DNA of 64,000 nt from Rahnella aquatilis CIP 78.65 = ATCC 33071 (GTDB lineage: Bacteria > Pseudomonadota > Gammaproteobacteria > Enterobacterales > Enterobacteriaceae): contig NC_016818.1 of assembly GCF_000241955.1 (NCBI RefSeq), forward strand, positions 930,001 to 994,000. The letters run 5' to 3'. Shown piece after piece: positions 19,911 through 30,035 of this stretch. Position 1 is the first letter of the stretch. Each line of letters begins with the position of its first letter. The notes below the pieces were generated by a model. That model was not told where the DNA came from and searched no databases. It saw only the letters and a program-made list of their open reading frames with translations. The translations under genes and the position numbers were made by a program.

Positions 19911-20726
19911 ATGACAGCTATTTACTCCGACGCTTATCAGCAACGTTTTGGCGGCACTGCCCGGCTATATGGTCAGCAATCGCTGGAGCTGTTCTCGCAG
20001 GCGCATGTCTGTGTGATTGGTATTGGAGGCGTCGGTTCATGGGCGGCTGAAGCGCTGGCCCGCACCGGTATTGGCGCGATCACGCTGATTGATATGGATG
20101 ATGTGTGCGTCACTAACACCAACCGTCAAATTCATGCGTTGCGTGAAAATGTCGGGCAGGCAAAAACGGAAATCATGGCGCAGCGTATTCTGGCGATTAA
20201 CCCGGAATGCAAAGTCACCTGCATCGATGATTTTATTACGCCAGATAATGTGGCTGAGATGCTCGATCAGGGCTTCAGCTATGTCATTGATGCTATCGAC
20301 AGCGTCCGGCCTAAAGCTGCACTGCTGGCGTATTGCCGTCGTTTTAAAATCCCGGTGGTGACCACAGGCGGTGCGGGTGGCCAGATTGATCCGACCCAAA
20401 TTTCCGTCGTGGATTTGGCGAAAACCATTCAGGATCCGCTGGCGGCAAAACTGCGTGAACGTCTGAAAAATGATTTCAATGTGGTGAAGAACAGTAAAGG
20501 TAAGCTCGGGATTGATTGCGTATTTTCCAGCGAACCGTTGATGTATCCGCAGGCTGATGGTTCGGTATGCGCTGCAAAGGCAAGCGCAGAAGGCCCCAAA
20601 CGCATGGATTGCGCGTCTGGTTTCGGTGCGGCGACGATGGTGACCGCGACGTTTGGTTTTGTCGCGGTGTCCCACGTATTGAAGAAAATGATGGCTAAAG
20701 CACAGCGTCAGGCTCAGGCAGCCTGA
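19911..20726 (+). CDS. tcdA: tRNA threonylcarbamoyladenosine dehydratase TcdA (CsdL)
   Basis: TcdA is an E1-like ATP-dependent enzyme that dehydrates t6A at position 37 of ANN-decoding tRNAs to the cyclic ct6A form. The 271-residue protein has the ThiF/MoeB-type nucleotide-binding motif [13 protein letters not shown] and the LIDMDDV and NTNRQ motifs. A C-terminal hydrophobic helix ([14 protein letters not shown]) is visible. It is the convergent partner of csdE, its 3' end overlapping the csdE end by 13 bases. The CsdA-CsdE sulfur relay feeds TcdA activity, so the arrangement is functional as well as conserved. Confidence 0.96.
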   Translation: MTAIYSDAYQQRFGGTARLYGQQSLELFSQAHVCVIGIGGVGSWAAEALARTGIGAITLIDMDDVCVTNTNRQIHALRENVGQAKTEIMAQRILAINPECKVTCIDDFITPDNVAEMLDQGFSYVIDAIDSVRPKAALLAYCRRFKIPVVTTGGAGGQIDPTQISVVDLAKTIQDPLAAKLRERLKNDFNVVKNSKGKLGIDCVFSSEPLMYPQADGSVCAAKASAEGPKRMDCASGFGAATMVTATFGFVAVSHVLKKMMAKAQRQAQAA

Positions 20727-21163
20727 CGGGCGAGGGTGATGACGCCTTCTGCCAGCGCATCAAGCCCGCTGGAGCGGCTGGTACTCAGTTGCTCACGCAA
20801 CCCCAACACAGCAAACAGCGCCAGCGGATCCCGCATTAATATCTCTTCTGGCGTTTTGCCTTCTACGGTGGTCAGCAGTACTGCCAGCAAACCTTTAACG
20901 ATCCGACCTTCGCTGTCACCGTAGAAATGCATCGTTCCATTCTCCGCTTTTTCCGCACCCAGCCAGACCCGGTTTTCGCAACCTGCCAGCTCGTTTTCAG
21001 GTGTTTTCAGCGACGTATCCAGTGGTGGTAAAGATTTCGCCAGCAGGATTAGCTGACGGTAACGATCTTCCCACTGGCGGAATGACGCGAACTTTTCGGT
21101 CAGCGAGGTTTCGGTGATCTCATGGCCGAAAGGATGTGGCGCTAACATCATGGTATTCCTCAA
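20714..21163 (-). CDS. csdE: Sulfur acceptor protein CsdE
   Basis: CsdE accepts persulfide sulfur from the cysteine desulfurase CsdA and stimulates it, in a SufE-like role. The 149-residue protein has the SufE fold pattern; the acceptor cysteine lies in [11 protein letters not shown]. The family N-terminus with HPFGHEIT and the middle [15 protein letters not shown] are clear. csdA ends 8 bases upstream, so csdA-csdE form one operon. The 3' end overlaps the convergent tcdA by 13 bases. Confidence 0.95.
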   Translation of the reverse strand: MRNTMMLAPHPFGHEITETSLTEKFASFRQWEDRYRQLILLAKSLPPLDTSLKTPENELAGCENRVWLGAEKAENGTMHFYGDSEGRIVKGLLAVLLTTVEGKTPEEILMRDPLALFAVLGLREQLSTSRSSGLDALAEGVITLARQAA

Positions 21164-21171
21164 AAAATAAA

Positions 21172-22377
21172 TTAACCGGCTAACAGGTCGAGGGCATATT
21201 TTACCGCACCGACCAGCCGCATAACGTCCTGTTCATTATTATACGGCGCAAATGAGGCCCGTAATGTTCCGCTGATGCCCAGTGCGTCCATCAATGGCTG
21301 AGCGCAATGTTGTCCGGCGCGCAAGGCAATGTCCTGTTCGGCCAGCAATGCCACCAGATCACTGTGATGCACACCGGCGATATCGAATGCCAGAACAGAG
21401 GAATTCTGACAGCGGAAACTGCGGAAACCGTCAATCTGGGTAAGCTGCTCTTCAGCCAGACTCGCCAGATTTTGCGTATATTTCTCCGCCGCTTGCAGAT
21501 CTAGGGTATTTAACCATTTCAGCGCTGCTGACATGCCTATCACACCGGCAATGTTAGGCGTACCCGCTTCAAAGCGATAGGGAACGGCCTGCGGTGTAAA
21601 ACCGGTCATGGAAGCCCGGGTCAGCATTTTCCCGCCGCCCTGCCACGGTGCCATATTCTCGAGTAATTCAGTTTTGCCATACAGCACGCCGATGCCTGTC
21701 GGTCCGTAAAGCTTATGACCGGAGAAGGCATAAAAGTCGATATCGAGTTGTTGTACGTCTGGCGGGCAATGAACAACGCCTTGTGCGCCATCGATCAGAA
21801 CGGATGTGTTGTTAGCGTGTGCCAGTTCAATAGCGCGGGCTATATCGGGTATGCCGCCGGTGACATTCGACATTTGCGTCAGTGCCAGAAGGCGGGTTTT
21901 GTTGTTCAGCAGGGCGGAGAGGGCGGTGATATCTGCAATGCCGTATTCATCCACCGGCAGCGTAATAACCTGCGCCTGACATTGCTCAGCCACCATCAGC
22001 CACGGAATAAGGTTCGCGTGATGTTCAGCCTGACTGACAATAATTTGGTCGCCGGGCTGCAAGCGCGGACGCAACCAGCTTTGCGCCACCAGATTTATTG
22101 ACTCTGTGGTTCCCCGCGTCCAGACGATATTCGCGGCACGCGGCGCGTTGATCCACTGCGCTGTCAGCGTTCTGGCCTGTTCATAGGTTTCTGTCAGGCT
22201 TTGTGCTGCACGATGCTGGCTGCGGTGAACGGTGGCGCCTTCCTGTGAATAGAAATTCAGGGTGGCCTCGATCACCGCCTGCGGCTTCAGGGCAGTGGCG
22301 GCACTGTCGAGATAACATTGGCCCTGAGACAGCGCAGGAAACTGTTGACGAAAATCTGCGGGGTTAAAATCAGTCAT
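21172..22377 (-). CDS. csdA: Cysteine desulfurase CsdA
   Basis: CsdA is a PLP enzyme that takes sulfur from cysteine (also selenium from selenocysteine and sulfinate from cysteine sulfinate) and hands it to CsdE. The 401-residue length equals E. coli CsdA. The PLP lysine is in [15 protein letters not shown], a PLP-binding histidine in [12 protein letters not shown], and the catalytic cysteine in [10 protein letters not shown], the group II NifS/SufS-type pattern. It is first in the csdAE operon and divergent from ygdI. Confidence 0.96.
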   Translation of the reverse strand: MTDFNPADFRQQFPALSQGQCYLDSAATALKPQAVIEATLNFYSQEGATVHRSQHRAAQSLTETYEQARTLTAQWINAPRAANIVWTRGTTESINLVAQSWLRPRLQPGDQIIVSQAEHHANLIPWLMVAEQCQAQVITLPVDEYGIADITALSALLNNKTRLLALTQMSNVTGGIPDIARAIELAHANNTSVLIDGAQGVVHCPPDVQQLDIDFYAFSGHKLYGPTGIGVLYGKTELLENMAPWQGGGKMLTRASMTGFTPQAVPYRFEAGTPNIAGVIGMSAALKWLNTLDLQAAEKYTQNLASLAEEQLTQIDGFRSFRCQNSSVLAFDIAGVHHSDLVALLAEQDIALRAGQHCAQPLMDALGISGTLRASFAPYNNEQDVMRLVGAVKYALDLLAG

Positions 22378-22561
22378 ACGAAATCAGATCCTTCGGCCTG
22401 AGTTAAAAAAACAGGTTTATCTGTAACACAAGCCGCTTATTCATTTTAGGAATGGTTACCTGGAAATTCATCAGAGGTTTGTTATGCTGAATTACGAAGA
22501 CTAGAAGCATTAGCCTGGAGTCTTACCAGGAATTTGAAGCATATTAATCTGCAAGGAGTCT

Positions 22562-22786
22562 ATGATGAAGAAGATCGCCGCCGTAATTTCAGCTGCACTG
22601 CTGACGACAACACTGGCCGCCTGTTCGAGCAACTATGTGATGCATACCAACGATGGCCGTACCATTGTTGCTGAAGGCAAACCTAGCACGGACAATGATA
22701 CCGGTATGATCAGTTATACCGATGCGTATGGCAACAAGCAGCAGATCAATAAATCTGAAATCAAAGAAATGGCAGAAGGGAATTGA
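22562..22786 (+). CDS. ygdI: YgdI/YgdR family small lipoprotein (DUF903)
   Basis: This 74-residue protein has a lipoprotein signal peptide MMKKIAAVISAALLTTTLAAC with lipobox LAAC. The mature part carries the DUF903 repeat pattern NYVMHTNDGRTI and ISYTDAYGNKQQIN, closely parallel to ygdR at 3518-3739. AAGGAG lies five bases upstream of the first ATG. Function is unknown. Position between csdA and gcvA is as in E. coli. A perfect 13-base-stem terminator follows. Confidence 0.93.
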   Translation: MMKKIAAVISAALLTTTLAACSSNYVMHTNDGRTIVAEGKPSTDNDTGMISYTDAYGNKQQINKSEIKEMAEGN

Positions 22787-22842
22787 TCCCTGATGTGAAC
22801 ACCTTGAGGCAGTTGCTCAGGTAACGTCACACTTTGCTTTAT

Positions 22843-22880
22843 GACAAAACCGGCCCTCTTGCGATGAGGCCGGTTTTGTC
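22843..22880 (+). terminator. Strong hairpin terminator downstream of ygdI
   Basis: GACAAAACCGGCC and GGCCGGTTTTGTC form a perfect 13-base stem around a 12-base loop. The T-tract is inside the stem, so the hairpin is nearly symmetrical and could act on both strands, insulating ygdI from the oncoming gcvB transcript. Confidence 0.8.
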
Positions 22881-22956
22881 ACATTATGCGCTCGCCTTCC
22901 TGCTGCTTTGCGCTGTCCGTGGGGCATTTTTGCGACCTTTTGCAGCAAAAAAGGGG

Positions 22957-23153
22957 CAAAAAAAAGCACCGCAAATTGCGGTGCTAAAAAATCACTTTGG
23001 ACAGACAGGGTAATGTACAGGAAGTGAAAAGTTTGTAGCATTCAAGCTACGCGTCTGGATTGCCAGACAATTGCAAACACAACATCACAACCACAAGCCA
23101 AAAGTATTTCAGCATCCTCATACCAATCTACTTTTCGTTCCGGCTCAGGAAGT
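22957..23153 (-). ncRNA. gcvB: GcvB small regulatory RNA
   Basis: GcvB is an Hfq-dependent sRNA that represses many amino-acid and peptide uptake mRNAs. The minus strand reads ACTTCCTGAGCCGGAACGAA at its 5' end, then the G/U-rich R1 targeting element (GGTTGTGATGTTGTGTTTGC, about 23075-23094), then CACTTCCTGTACATTACCC. It ends in the terminator AGCACCGCAATTTGCGGTGCT plus a run of T. The length of about 197 nt is close to the E. coli RNA (about 205). It lies divergent from gcvA, whose product activates it. The ends are inferred from homology. No protein gene is likely in the rest of this gap. Confidence 0.93.
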
Positions 23154-23280
23154 GGCGCCACTATAGGTTTTTGCCTGTACATCCTCAACGGACAAATTAT
23201 AATGTCTCGGATTAAAAAAACTAATACCCAAACCCACGGACAGGCGTTCCGCTAACCGGCGAATAAGAAGTATCCATTCT

Positions 23281-24201
23281 ATGTCAAAACGTTTACCGCC
23301 TCTGAACTCTTTGCGGGTGTTTGATGCCGCAGCGCGCCACCTTAGTTTTACTAAGGCTGCCGAGGAATTGTTTGTCACGCAGGCTGCTGTTAGCCACCAG
23401 ATTAAGTCACTTGAGGACTTTTTAGGGCTAAAGCTGTTCCGCCGCCGTAATCGCTCTTTGTTACTGAGCGAAGAAGGGCAGAGCTATTATCTGGATATCA
23501 AAGAGATATTTTCTGCTCTGAATGAGGCCACGCGTAAACTTCAGGCACGCAGTGCCAAAGGCGCACTGACCGTCAGTTTGCCGCCAAGTTTTGCGATTCA
23601 ATGGCTGGTGCCAAGATTGTCTGGCTTTAACTCAGCTTATCCGGGCATCGATGTGCGTATCCAGGCGGTAGACCGTGAAGAAGATAAATTGGCCGATGAT
23701 GTGGATGTCGCCATATTCCATGGCCGGGGTAACTGGCCGGGGCTGCGGGCAGAGCGTTTGTATGCGGAATATTTACTGCCTGTTTGCTCTCCTTCTTTGC
23801 TGATGGGGGATAATCCGCTGAAGGAACCCGCCGATTTAAGTCATCACACATTGCTGCATGATGCCTCCCGTCGCGACTGGCTGGCGTACACCAAACAGCT
23901 TGGGTTGCAACAAGTGAATGTGCAGCAAGGGCCGATTTTCAGCCACAGTGCGATGGTGGTTCAGGCTGCCGTCCACGGGCAGGGTATTGCACTGGTGAAT
24001 AATGTTATGGCGCAGACCGAAATTGAGGCCGGGCGTCTGGTATGTCCGTTCAGTGAGGTTTTAATCAGTAAAAATGCTTTTTATCTGGTTTGTCATGACA
24101 GTCAGGCAGAACTGGGTAAAATAGCCGCCTTTCGTCAGTGGATCCTCGCGCGTGCAGCCAGCGAACAGGAAAAACTGCGCTTTCGTTTCGATCAGGCGTG
24201 A
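23281..24201 (+). CDS. gcvA: Glycine cleavage system transcriptional regulator GcvA (LysR family)
   Basis: GcvA activates the gcvTHP glycine-cleavage operon when glycine is present, represses it with purines via GcvR, and activates gcvB. The 306-residue protein has the LysR N-terminal winged helix-turn-helix (LNSLRVFDAAARHLSFTKAA and VTQAAVSHQIKSLEDFLG). A periplasmic-binding-like effector domain follows. It is divergent from gcvB with about 127 bases between the sRNA start and the gcvA start, a region in which GcvA is known in E. coli to bind. Length agrees with E. coli (305). Confidence 0.96.
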   Translation: MSKRLPPLNSLRVFDAAARHLSFTKAAEELFVTQAAVSHQIKSLEDFLGLKLFRRRNRSLLLSEEGQSYYLDIKEIFSALNEATRKLQARSAKGALTVSLPPSFAIQWLVPRLSGFNSAYPGIDVRIQAVDREEDKLADDVDVAIFHGRGNWPGLRAERLYAEYLLPVCSPSLLMGDNPLKEPADLSHHTLLHDASRRDWLAYTKQLGLQQVNVQQGPIFSHSAMVVQAAVHGQGIALVNNVMAQTEIEAGRLVCPFSEVLISKNAFYLVCHDSQAELGKIAAFRQWILARAASEQEKLRFRFDQA

Positions 24202-24235
24202 GACCTGATCTCCGGGGATAGAACGTCCTGATTCT

Positions 24236-24270
24236 GCTGATGAAACTGATTAATCAGGTTTTTCATCAGC
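24236..24270 (+). terminator. Long hairpin between gcvA and ygdD, possible gcvA terminator
   Basis: The outer arms GCTGATGAAA (24236-24245) and TTTCATCAGC (24261-24270) flank an inner perfect palindrome CTGATTAATCAG followed by GTTTTTC. It is either a weak terminator for gcvA or a structured leader of ygdD. Confidence 0.5.
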
Positions 24271-24295
24271 AAATAACGATAACAGGTAACACATA

Positions 24296-24691
24296 ATGAC
24301 CAGTCGTTCAATGTTGATCTTCGCCGCGATCAGCGGTTTTATCTACGTCGCTTTCGGTGCGTTTGGCGCACATGTATTGAGTCAGTCGCTCGGCGAAGCG
24401 GAACTGGCGTGGATACATACCGGGTTAACTTATCAAAGTATTCATACGCTGGCGGTGATGATTCTGGGTGTTGCGATGCAACGTCAGCGCAATGTGTGGT
24501 TCTACTGGAGCAGCGCTTTTCTGGCGCTGGGAATCGTTTTATTCAGCGGCAGCCTTTATTGCCTGGCGCTGTCGCATCTCCGTTTATTCGTTTTTGTCAC
24601 TCCGATTGGCGGTACCTTGTTCCTGGTCGGTTGGATTTTGTTGTTGATCGGCGCACTGCGCCTGAAGAAAAAGGCCGAACGCCATGAATAA
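24296..24691 (+). CDS. ygdD: DUF423 family inner-membrane protein YgdD
   Basis: This 131-residue protein has about four hydrophobic membrane segments and the DUF423 pattern: [13 protein letters not shown] near the N-terminus, then [20 protein letters not shown] and [10 protein letters not shown]. The molecular function is not established. The end overlaps the rlmM start by eight bases, so the two genes are translated from one message. The gcvA-ygdD-rlmM order is as in E. coli. Confidence 0.94.
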   Translation: MTSRSMLIFAAISGFIYVAFGAFGAHVLSQSLGEAELAWIHTGLTYQSIHTLAVMILGVAMQRQRNVWFYWSSAFLALGIVLFSGSLYCLALSHLRLFVFVTPIGGTLFLVGWILLLIGALRLKKKAERHE

Positions 24692-25790
24692 AGTTGCTCT
24701 CTACTGCCGTCAGGGTTTTGAAAAAGAATGCGCAGCAGAAATTACTGACAAAGCTGCGAAGATGGAAATCTTCGGTTTTGCCCGTGTCAAAGAAAACAGC
24801 GGTTATGTGCTGTTTGAATGCTATCAGCCTGATGATGCTGACCGCATTGCTAAGGAACTGCCCTTCCGTGAGCTGATTTTTGCCCGTCAGTTGATCGTGG
24901 TGGGGGAGTTACTGAAAGATTTACCGCCGGAAGATCGTGTTTCTCCGATCGTCGGCATGGTTCAGAACGTCATCACCAACGGGGGTGAGCTTCGCGTTGA
25001 AGTGCCGGATACCAATGAAAGCAAAGAACTGACCAAGTTCTGCCGCAAACTGACAGTGCCGCTGCGTTCTGCGATGCGCGAATGCAAAGTGCTGGGCAAG
25101 AAAGAGAATGCGCTGCGTCCGGTAGTGCATGTGTTCTTTATCGCGCCGGGTTGCTGCTATGTGGGTTATTCCTATAGCAATAATAATTCACCCTTCTATA
25201 TGGGCATTCCGCGCCTTAAGTTTCCTTCCGAAGCGCCAAGCCGTTCGACGCTGAAACTGGAAGAGGCTTTCCATGTTTTTATTCCGGCTGATGAATGGGA
25301 TGAACGTCTGGCAAGTGGCATGTACGCGGTGGATTTAGGCGCGTGTCCGGGCGGCTGGACGTATCAGCTGACACAACGCAGCATGATGGTGACGGCAGTC
25401 GACAACGGTCCGATGGCGCCAAGCCTGATGGAGACCGGTCAGGTTATTCATCTGCGTGAAGACGGCTTCCGTTACAAATCTACCAGCACCAAGAACTACT
25501 GGCTGGTGTGTGATATGGTTGAGAAACCGGCGAAAGTGGCTGCGTTGATGTGTGACTGGCTGGTCAACGGCTGGTGTCGTGAAGCGATTTTCAACCTTAA
25601 GTTGCCGATGAAAAAGCGTTACGAAGAAGTTTCTAACATTCTTGAGCGCATCGATGAACGTCTGAAAGAAAATGGCGTGAATGCGGAGATCTTCGCGAAA
25701 CAGCTTTATCACGATCGTGAGGAAGTCACCGTGCATATCCGTCGTTTCTGGTCGGCAATTGGCGGGCGTCGCGATGAGCGTGATCGCTGA
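24684..25790 (+). CDS. rlmM: 23S rRNA (cytidine-2498 2'-O)-methyltransferase RlmM
   Basis: RlmM methylates the 2'-O of C2498 in 23S rRNA before 50S assembly is complete. The 368-residue protein has an N-terminal THUMP-like domain ([21 protein letters not shown] onwards). The Rossmann-fold methyltransferase domain has the SAM-binding motif [13 protein letters not shown] and the catalytic-lysine region [14 protein letters not shown]. Length is close to E. coli RlmM (366). It overlaps ygdD by eight bases. A 125-base palindromic repeat begins at its stop codon. Confidence 0.96.
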   Translation: MNKVALYCRQGFEKECAAEITDKAAKMEIFGFARVKENSGYVLFECYQPDDADRIAKELPFRELIFARQLIVVGELLKDLPPEDRVSPIVGMVQNVITNGGELRVEVPDTNESKELTKFCRKLTVPLRSAMRECKVLGKKENALRPVVHVFFIAPGCCYVGYSYSNNNSPFYMGIPRLKFPSEAPSRSTLKLEEAFHVFIPADEWDERLASGMYAVDLGACPGGWTYQLTQRSMMVTAVDNGPMAPSLMETGQVIHLREDGFRYKSTSTKNYWLVCDMVEKPAKVAALMCDWLVNGWCREAIFNLKLPMKKRYEEVSNILERIDERLKENGVNAEIFAKQLYHDREEVTVHIRRFWSAIGGRRDERDR

Positions 25791-25914
25791 TACTCTTCAT
25801 ACTTCGAGTTGCTGATGCGTTGGCTGCATGCGCTCACCCGAATCACTTACTTATGTAAGCTCATCGGGATTCACTTACTTGCCGCCTTCCTGCAACTCGA
25901 ATTATTTTGAGTAT
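25790..25914. repeat. Intergenic palindromic repeat element (about 125 bases)
   Basis: The left end ATACTC...TTCGAGTTG (25790-25811) is matched in reverse complement by CAACTCGAA...GAGTAT (25893-25914). The inside holds TCACTTACTTATGTAAG and a second TCACTTACTT, giving an extended foldable structure. I recognise this style (TTCGAGTTGC...GCAACTCGAA) as a small non-coding repeat family scattered between genes in Serratia/Yersinia/Rahnella-type genomes. Only one copy is present in this window. It could form the 3' structure of the rlmM message or the end of xni. Confidence 0.7.
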
Positions 25915-25960
25915 CTGATTATGGCGTTTCTTAATAAGAAGCGCCTTTTTTACACCCATT

Positions 25961-26713
25961 TTATGGCAGACGCAGTTGCTGTAAATTGCCATCCAGCGCG
26001 ACGTCGGTTTGCAGCGTCGACACCCGTTTGCAGGCATAGGCCAGTTCCCGGTGCTCCTCCAGCTTATGACGCCATTTTTCCGGCACGCCTTCCAGATTGT
26101 CGTAAAGTGCATCCAGCGAGCCAGTTTGCGTCAGTAAGGTGACCGCCGTTTTCGGGCCAATGCCCGGCACGCCCGGAATTTTGCTGCTGCTGATCCCCGC
26201 CAGTCCCCAGTAGTCGGTCAGTTGCTGTGGCAATACGCCAAAGGTTTCCTGCACAAAAGGCATATCCAGCCAGCGTTTCTGGAAGTAATCGCGGATCTGA
26301 ATATTGGGTGCCAGTAACTGACAGTACCCTTTGTCCGTTGAAACGATAGTGACCTGATGGCCGCCCGCCGACACTTTTGCCGCCAGCGTCGCCGCCAGAT
26401 CATCGGCTTCATTCCCCGCCGAGTGCCAGCAGGCAATGCCCTGTGCTTCGAAACCGGCTTTCAGGCTGGGCATTTCCGCGAACAGGTTGTCCGGCATCGG
26501 TGAACGTCCGGCTTTGTAGTCCGGCAGGCACTGATGACGCCAGCTGTCGGCGCGGTCGTCTTCATCGAACACGGCGACGGCATGGGTGGGTTGTGTATGT
26601 TGGATCAGTTGCCCGATGGCATTCTGGCAGGTAACCAGACAAGGCGAGCCCTGCACCGCATGGATCCGGCGGATCAGGTTCAGGGCATCGATAATCAGCA
26701 GATGTATAGCCAT
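25961..26713 (-). CDS. xni: Flap endonuclease Xni (exonuclease IX)
   Basis: Xni is a 5'-3' flap endonuclease paralogous to the 5'-nuclease domain of DNA polymerase I. The 250-residue protein shows the FEN pattern [21 protein letters not shown], the acidic cluster [22 protein letters not shown], and the helix-hairpin-helix [16 protein letters not shown]. The start at 26713 is preferred because GGAG lies upstream with normal spacing; the in-frame ATG four codons upstream overlaps that ribosome-binding site. In E. coli sdaB and the fuc genes are its neighbours; here ppnN and rlmM are. Confidence 0.95.
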   Translation of the reverse strand: MAIHLLIIDALNLIRRIHAVQGSPCLVTCQNAIGQLIQHTQPTHAVAVFDEDDRADSWRHQCLPDYKAGRSPMPDNLFAEMPSLKAGFEAQGIACWHSAGNEADDLAATLAAKVSAGGHQVTIVSTDKGYCQLLAPNIQIRDYFQKRWLDMPFVQETFGVLPQQLTDYWGLAGISSSKIPGVPGIGPKTAVTLLTQTGSLDALYDNLEGVPEKWRHKLEEHRELAYACKRVSTLQTDVALDGNLQQLRLP

Positions 26714-26791
26714 GATAATCTCCATAATAAAGGCGACTCGCGTCGCCCTTAGATTTGCTTGAGAAGTGTGACTGGCCGTATATTCAGGCGA

Positions 26792-28156
26792 TCAGGCACA
26801 AATCTCATAACAAGGGATGTACGCGCTGCCCGGCAATTTCATGCGGTGCTGTGCGACAAAACCTTGCAGCAGGCTGTCCATTTTTTTCATTAAGGCCGGA
26901 TCGCCGTGTAGCTTGAAGCGCCCGTGTTTTTCGATAGCGTGGATCCCAAATTCTTTCACGTTACCGGCCACAATACCGGAGAAGGCGCGGCGCAGTGCGG
27001 CGGCCAGTTCCTGCGGTGGCTGGTTCGGATAAAGATTCAGGTTCGCCATGTTTTCATGGTTTGGCTCGAACGGATGCTGCAAATCGGGCGCAATGCGAAT
27101 CGACCAGTTGAAACTGTAGGCATCACCGCTGTTACGACGGTTTTCTTTCACCAGCGGCATGGCGCGTTTCATCTGGCGGGCGACTTCTGTCGGGTCGTCG
27201 ATGATGATGGTGTAGAACTTACAGGCTTCTTCACCCAGCGTTTCTTTAATGAAGGCATCGAGAACGTGGAAGTAATCGGCGCTTTCTTTCGGGCCGGTGA
27301 GGATCAGTGGTAAAACCTGATCGCTGTTTTCCGGATCCATCAGTATGCCCAGCAGATACAGCAATTCTTCTGCTGTGCCTACGCCGCCCGGGAAGATAAT
27401 GATCCCGTGCGCAATGCGGACGAAAGCCTCAAGACGTTTTTCGATATCCGGCATGATGATCAGTTCGTTAACCAGCGGATTCGGTGGCTCAGCGGCAATA
27501 ATCGACGGTTCTGTCATGCCGATAAAGCGACCGGCTTTATAGCGTTGTTGCGCATGACCCACGGCGGCCCCTTTCATCGGGGCTTCCATCGCGCCCGGAC
27601 CACAGCCGGTACAAATGTTCAGTTCACGCAAACCCAGCTGACTGCCGACGTTGCGGGCATACTGATATTCAATTTCATTAATTGAATGTCCACCCCAGCA
27701 AACCACCATGTTCGGATCTTCATCCAGATGCAGGGCGCGGGCATTGCGTAAGATAGAGAACACCAGATTGGTCAGATGCGCTGAGTTTTCAGTATTCAGG
27801 TGCTGAAAACGACCGGCGTTGTCGATTTGCCCGCTCACGAACAGGATATCGCGCAGGACAGCAAACAGGTTGGCCTGGAGTGAGCGGATAATCCGGCCAT
27901 CAACAAATGCGTCTTCCGGTGGGTTTACCAGTTCGAGTTTCACGCCACGTTCTCTGCGCAGCACATTAATATCAAAGCTTTCGTAACGTTCGAGAAGTTC
28001 TTTACTGCTGTCAGTCTGGCTGCCGCTGTTAAGGACGGCCAGTGAACAATTTCGGAAAAGGCGGTAGAGGTCGCTGCTCGCTGTACGTTTGAGCATGTCG
28101 ACTTCCAGCTGCGACAACAAATCCATTGAGCCTAACGGGCTGATATGTGTAATCAA
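26792..28156 (-). CDS. ppnN: Pyrimidine/purine nucleotide 5'-monophosphate nucleosidase PpnN
   Basis: PpnN hydrolyses nucleoside monophosphates to free base and ribose 5-phosphate and is stimulated by (p)ppGpp in E. coli. The 454-residue length equals E. coli PpnN (YgdH). The LOG-type Rossmann motif [18 protein letters not shown] is clear, as is [14 protein letters not shown] and the [19 protein letters not shown] nucleotide-binding loop. The C-terminal domain ends in [13 protein letters not shown]. It lies downstream of queF on the same strand with about 170 bases between. Confidence 0.95.
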   Translation of the reverse strand: MITHISPLGSMDLLSQLEVDMLKRTASSDLYRLFRNCSLAVLNSGSQTDSSKELLERYESFDINVLRRERGVKLELVNPPEDAFVDGRIIRSLQANLFAVLRDILFVSGQIDNAGRFQHLNTENSAHLTNLVFSILRNARALHLDEDPNMVVCWGGHSINEIEYQYARNVGSQLGLRELNICTGCGPGAMEAPMKGAAVGHAQQRYKAGRFIGMTEPSIIAAEPPNPLVNELIIMPDIEKRLEAFVRIAHGIIIFPGGVGTAEELLYLLGILMDPENSDQVLPLILTGPKESADYFHVLDAFIKETLGEEACKFYTIIIDDPTEVARQMKRAMPLVKENRRNSGDAYSFNWSIRIAPDLQHPFEPNHENMANLNLYPNQPPQELAAALRRAFSGIVAGNVKEFGIHAIEKHGRFKLHGDPALMKKMDSLLQGFVAQHRMKLPGSAYIPCYEICA

Positions 28157-28325
28157 AGTTGCTCCTTGGCACCAACGGGTGCAATGATTCTTTCTGCTAC
28201 CTGATTGCGGCGCATGATTTTCGGATCATGTTTTTTGCGCCGTATGCGATTTAACAGTAACCCCGCCATCAGGCTTTTACCAATGCTGACAGAGCGTTAG
28301 CTCAGTTCTTGAGCAACGTCTCGCA

Positions 28326-29171
28326 TTATTGTCTGACAAGTCTCGTGGTTGCAGGTTCAAACGGGAAGTTGGATCTCCACGGATTGATATCCAGACCGCC
28401 GCGGCGTGTATAGCGTGCATAAACGGCAAGCTTTTCAGGCTGGCAGAAACGCATGAGGTCATTGAAGATGCGTTCAACGCATTGTTCGTGAAATTCATTG
28501 TGATGGCGGAAAGAAACCAGGTAACGCAACAGCGCTTCACGATCGATTTTCGGGCCGCGATATTGGATCTGGACGGAACCCCAGTCAGGCTGATGGGTGA
28601 TCAGGCAGTTGGATTTCAGTAAATGACTGACCAGCGTTTCCTCAACGATCTCATCGCCTTTGGCATTGGCCAGATAATCCGTGCTGAACACATAACTGTC
28701 GATTTCAATGTCCTGCTCATCAATGCACGTCCCTTCAAAATGCCCGACCGGCGAACCTTCAATTTCAGACAGGCGGCTGACGGTCACCGTGACGTCGCCT
28801 TGCGCGCAGGCGCTTAAATCACGGGTTAACGTTTCCTGCACCGCCTGCCAGTCGGGGAAAACGGTCTGATTAAAGCTGTTCAGATAGAGCTTGAAGCTTT
28901 TGGATTCGATCAGATTCTGGCTGTGGGCATTCAGACTGATTTCACCCACGGCCACCTGCGGCAGGCCTTTTGCATTGAGCCACGACAGTTCGTACAGCGT
29001 CCAGATATCTGCGCCATGAAAGGGTAAGTCGTCAGGGTATAAACCCAGGGGTTCACGGTTCATGCTGCGCGGAACGGCCTGCAATAAAGAGGCGTCGTAT
29101 TGATCGACATAAGCTGTGCTTTTACCCAGCGTCAGTTGCGCCAGGGCGGGGTTATCCTGATATGAGGACAT
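28326..29171 (-). CDS. queF: NADPH-dependent 7-cyano-7-deazaguanine reductase QueF
   Basis: QueF reduces preQ0 to preQ1 with NADPH in queuosine biosynthesis, a tRNA wobble modification. The 281-residue protein is the long, two-domain (YqcD) type. The catalytic cysteine is in [16 protein letters not shown] and the conserved Glu in [14 protein letters not shown] sequence ([12 protein letters not shown]). The N-terminus [18 protein letters not shown] is typical. It is divergent from syd across 76 bases. Length is close to E. coli (282). Confidence 0.96.
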   Translation of the reverse strand: MSSYQDNPALAQLTLGKSTAYVDQYDASLLQAVPRSMNREPLGLYPDDLPFHGADIWTLYELSWLNAKGLPQVAVGEISLNAHSQNLIESKSFKLYLNSFNQTVFPDWQAVQETLTRDLSACAQGDVTVTVSRLSEIEGSPVGHFEGTCIDEQDIEIDSYVFSTDYLANAKGDEIVEETLVSHLLKSNCLITHQPDWGSVQIQYRGPKIDREALLRYLVSFRHHNEFHEQCVERIFNDLMRFCQPEKLAVYARYTRRGGLDINPWRSNFPFEPATTRLVRQ

Positions 29172-29247
29172 GCTGTCACCTTAAGAAATAGGTACAATAG
29201 TGAATAATCCCTAGTTTACCCCAGCCTTACCGGAAGATGAGAGAATT

Positions 29248-29799
29248 ATGGAGTCTGAAGTTTCTGTAGCATTGCGTGAATTTACTCAGCGTTATGTCGA
29301 TCTCTGGCAGGAGGAAACCGGCATGCCACCTGCCAGCGAAGCCCTTGTTGGTGTGGATTCGCCGTGCGTGGTCAAAACAGAAGAAGATAAAGTCTTCTGG
29401 CTGACGCAGACATTTATCCCTGAAGCAACGCTGCAAAATGTGGAGCGCGCGCTGGAATTACAATTGCGTCCCGAAGCCCATGCGTTTTACACCACGCAGT
29501 ATGCAGGGGATATGACCGCCAGCTGGCAGGGAAATGCGCTGACGTTATTGCAGGTCTGGAGCGAGGACGATTTCACCCGCTTGCAGGAAAATCTGATCGG
29601 GCATCTGGTTACGCAAAAGCGATTGAAACTGTCACCCACTCTTTTTTTGGCGACCACCGATTCTGAGCTGGATATGGTCTCGTTATGCAATGTGACCGGC
29701 AATGTGCTGCTCGAACAATTCGGCAGTAAAAAACGAACTATACTCTCGCCATCGTTATCAGAATTTCTTACAATGCTGACCGCTGTCTGTCCCGCCTGA
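29248..29799 (+). CDS. syd: SecY-interacting protein Syd
   Basis: Syd is a soluble protein that binds SecY at the inner membrane and may proofread SecYEG assembly. The 183-residue protein has the Syd pattern: [20 protein letters not shown], the acidic middle, and [15 protein letters not shown] close to the C-terminus. Length equals that of close homologues (E. coli 181). The position between queF and csrB is conserved. Confidence 0.95.
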   Translation: MESEVSVALREFTQRYVDLWQEETGMPPASEALVGVDSPCVVKTEEDKVFWLTQTFIPEATLQNVERALELQLRPEAHAFYTTQYAGDMTASWQGNALTLLQVWSEDDFTRLQENLIGHLVTQKRLKLSPTLFLATTDSELDMVSLCNVTGNVLLEQFGSKKRTILSPSLSEFLTMLTAVCPA

Positions 29800-29851
29800 C
29801 TATCATCTTCTGAACTCCCCCATCCCGCAGAGCACAAATGGCTCACAAGCG

Positions 29852-29869
29852 TGTGAGAGATCTCTCACA
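29852..29869. promoter_or_regulatory. UvrY (GacA-type) operator upstream of csrB
   Basis: TGTGAGAGATCTCTCACA is a perfect 18-base palindrome and differs by one base from the UvrY-bound site I recall upstream of E. coli csrB. A degenerate second copy TGTAAGAGATCTCGCT follows at 29875-29890. Two direct GGCTTACA half-sites lie 20 bases apart at 29971 and 29991. This supports BarA-UvrY control of csrB. Confidence 0.8.
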
Positions 29870-30005
29870 AAGGCTGTAAGAGATCTCGCTAATTTGACTT
29901 AGTTAATCATCGATAAAAATACTTATAATAATTAAAATCAATAAGTTAAATTATTTATTGTTTGTGGAGTGGCTTACATCACCTCATTTTGGCTTACAGC
30001 CTGTC

Positions 30006-30034
30006 TTGCCGGGAAGGCAGAAATCAACGATTCT
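30006..30034 (+). promoter_or_regulatory. Putative csrB promoter
   Basis: TTGCCG (30006-30011) and GATTCT (30029-30034) are separated by 17 bases and lie immediately upstream of the first CsrB sequence. The weak -10 is compatible with dependence on UvrY bound further upstream. Confidence 0.55.
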
Positions 30035-30035
30035 A

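Noticed and set aside
22817..23041. 74-codon frame on the minus strand between ygdI and gcvA
   Set aside because: It overlaps the ygdI terminator and the 3' half of GcvB, and its sequence is not protein-like.
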